Source: Bacilli bacterium
GTDB lineage: Bacteria; Bacillota_I; Bacilli_A; RF39; UBA660
DNA: 14,132 nucleotides
Direction of reading: 5' to 3'
NCBI GenBank assembly: GCA_017411235.1
Contig: JAFPMR010000132.1
Span: 1-14,132 of the forward strand
Positions 13,961-14,132 of this stretch are shown piece by piece; the first letter of the stretch is position 1, and each line of letters opens with the position of its first letter. The translations under genes and the position numbers were made by a program. The notes beneath the pieces are model-generated. The model saw nothing but the letters and a program-made list of their open reading frames with translations, made no database searches and was not told the DNA's origin.

Positions 13961-13990
13961 TTGCATTTATATATTTTTTATGTATATAAT
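13961..13990 (+). promoter_or_regulatory. Sigma-70-type promoter of a third unit
   Basis: TTGCAT (13961-13966) and TATAAT (13985-13990) are 18 nt apart, directly after the unit B terminator. TG at 13981-13982 gives a near extended -10. Confidence 0.7.
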
Positions 13991-14110
13991 GTATTTAGCG
14001 TTTTTACTTAGACTTTAAAAGATCACTTTTAGGAACTATAGGTGGATTTTACCCTTTTTTGTTTGAAATCTATAGTTCTGTTTGTTATGATAGAAAGTGA
14101 TGGTGATTAT
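13991..14110 (+). promoter_or_regulatory. Structured 5' leader of the third unit
   Basis: Nested pairings are visible. ATCACTTT (14022-14029) pairs with AAAGTGAT (14094-14101). Inside it GAACTATAG (14033-14041) pairs with CTATAGTTC (14070-14078). A smaller GGT/ACC hairpin lies within. An alternative hairpin TAAAAG/CTTTTA (14016-14021/14026-14031) competes with the outer stem. The outer stem runs into the ribosome binding region (GGTGATT, 14102-14108), so folding could restrict translation. TTTTAGGAACTAT (14027-14039) is shared with the unit A leader. No named riboswitch class is recognised. Confidence 0.45.
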
Positions 14111-14132
14111 ATGGCAATAACAGGCAGAGATT
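14111..14132 (+). CDS. Start of a further gene (truncated by window)
   Basis: An ATG preceded by GGTGATT at normal spacing opens a frame reading MAITGRD up to the window edge. Promoter, leader and position after a closed DUF4176-ended unit suggest the first gene of a third T7SS-associated unit, possibly another small WXG-like protein. Seven residues are too few to assign a family. Confidence 0.5.

Noticed and set aside
1..14132. Possible alternative genetic code, since no gene ends in TGA
   Set aside because: All Trp codons are TGG and frames are intact when TGA is read as stop; with about 18 genes in AT-rich DNA the absence of TGA stops is not strong evidence.
1..14132. Search for CRISPR arrays, tRNA or rRNA genes, insertion sequences and integrase genes
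   Set aside because: No regularly spaced repeats of suitable length, no cloverleaf-like segments noted, and no transposase or recombinase frames.

Overview
The window is a compact, AT-rich stretch in which every gene lies on the + strand. It belongs to a type VIIb secretion system (T7SSb) of a low-GC Gram-positive (Bacillota-type) bacterium. The evidence is the 3' end of an EssC-like motor ATPase gene, a YukD/EsaB-like ubiquitin-fold gene, many ~100-residue WXG100-like helical hairpins and three DUF4176 proteins. AGGAGG-type ribosome binding sites and standard rho-independent terminators fit this group. Stop codons are only TAA or TAG, and tryptophan is read from TGG, so there is no sign of a recoded TGA. 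No species can be named from the sequence; an uncultured Bacilli or Erysipelotrichia-like gut lineage would fit, but that is a guess.

Layout: (1) 2-466 is the C-terminal end of essC, closed by a terminator. (2) Unit A (promoter about 505-533, genes 627-6618, terminator about 6624-6649) holds yukD-like, four WXG100-like or helical genes, a 240-residue protein, a 95-residue protein, a 1037-residue protein and a DUF4176 gene. (3) Unit B (promoter about 6660-6688, genes 6794-13940, terminator about 13934-13959) holds a canonical WXG100, a second WXG100-like gene, a WXG protein with Gly-rich repeats and an EF-hand loop, a 118-residue protein, a 434-residue protein, a 138-residue protein, a 797-residue protein and two DUF4176 genes that overlap by 8 nt. 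(4) A third promoter and a structured leader precede a start codon at 14111, so the array probably continues.

The main observation is that units A and B are diverged copies of one gene programme. Small WXG-like proteins come first, then a WXG protein with a C-terminal extension, a mid-size helical protein with a conserved Trp pair, a small helical protein, a giant protein with a shared ~235-residue helical/coiled-coil module, and DUF4176. No polymorphic toxin domain or immunity gene is recognisable. The units therefore look less like LXG toxin-immunity loci and more like sets of secreted or structural partners.

A plausible model, by inference: EssC powers export with the YukD-like protein as an accessory component, WXG-like proteins pair with the larger substrates to present the export signal, DUF4176 proteins act as cytosolic chaperones, and the giant proteins are the main exported or envelope-associated products.
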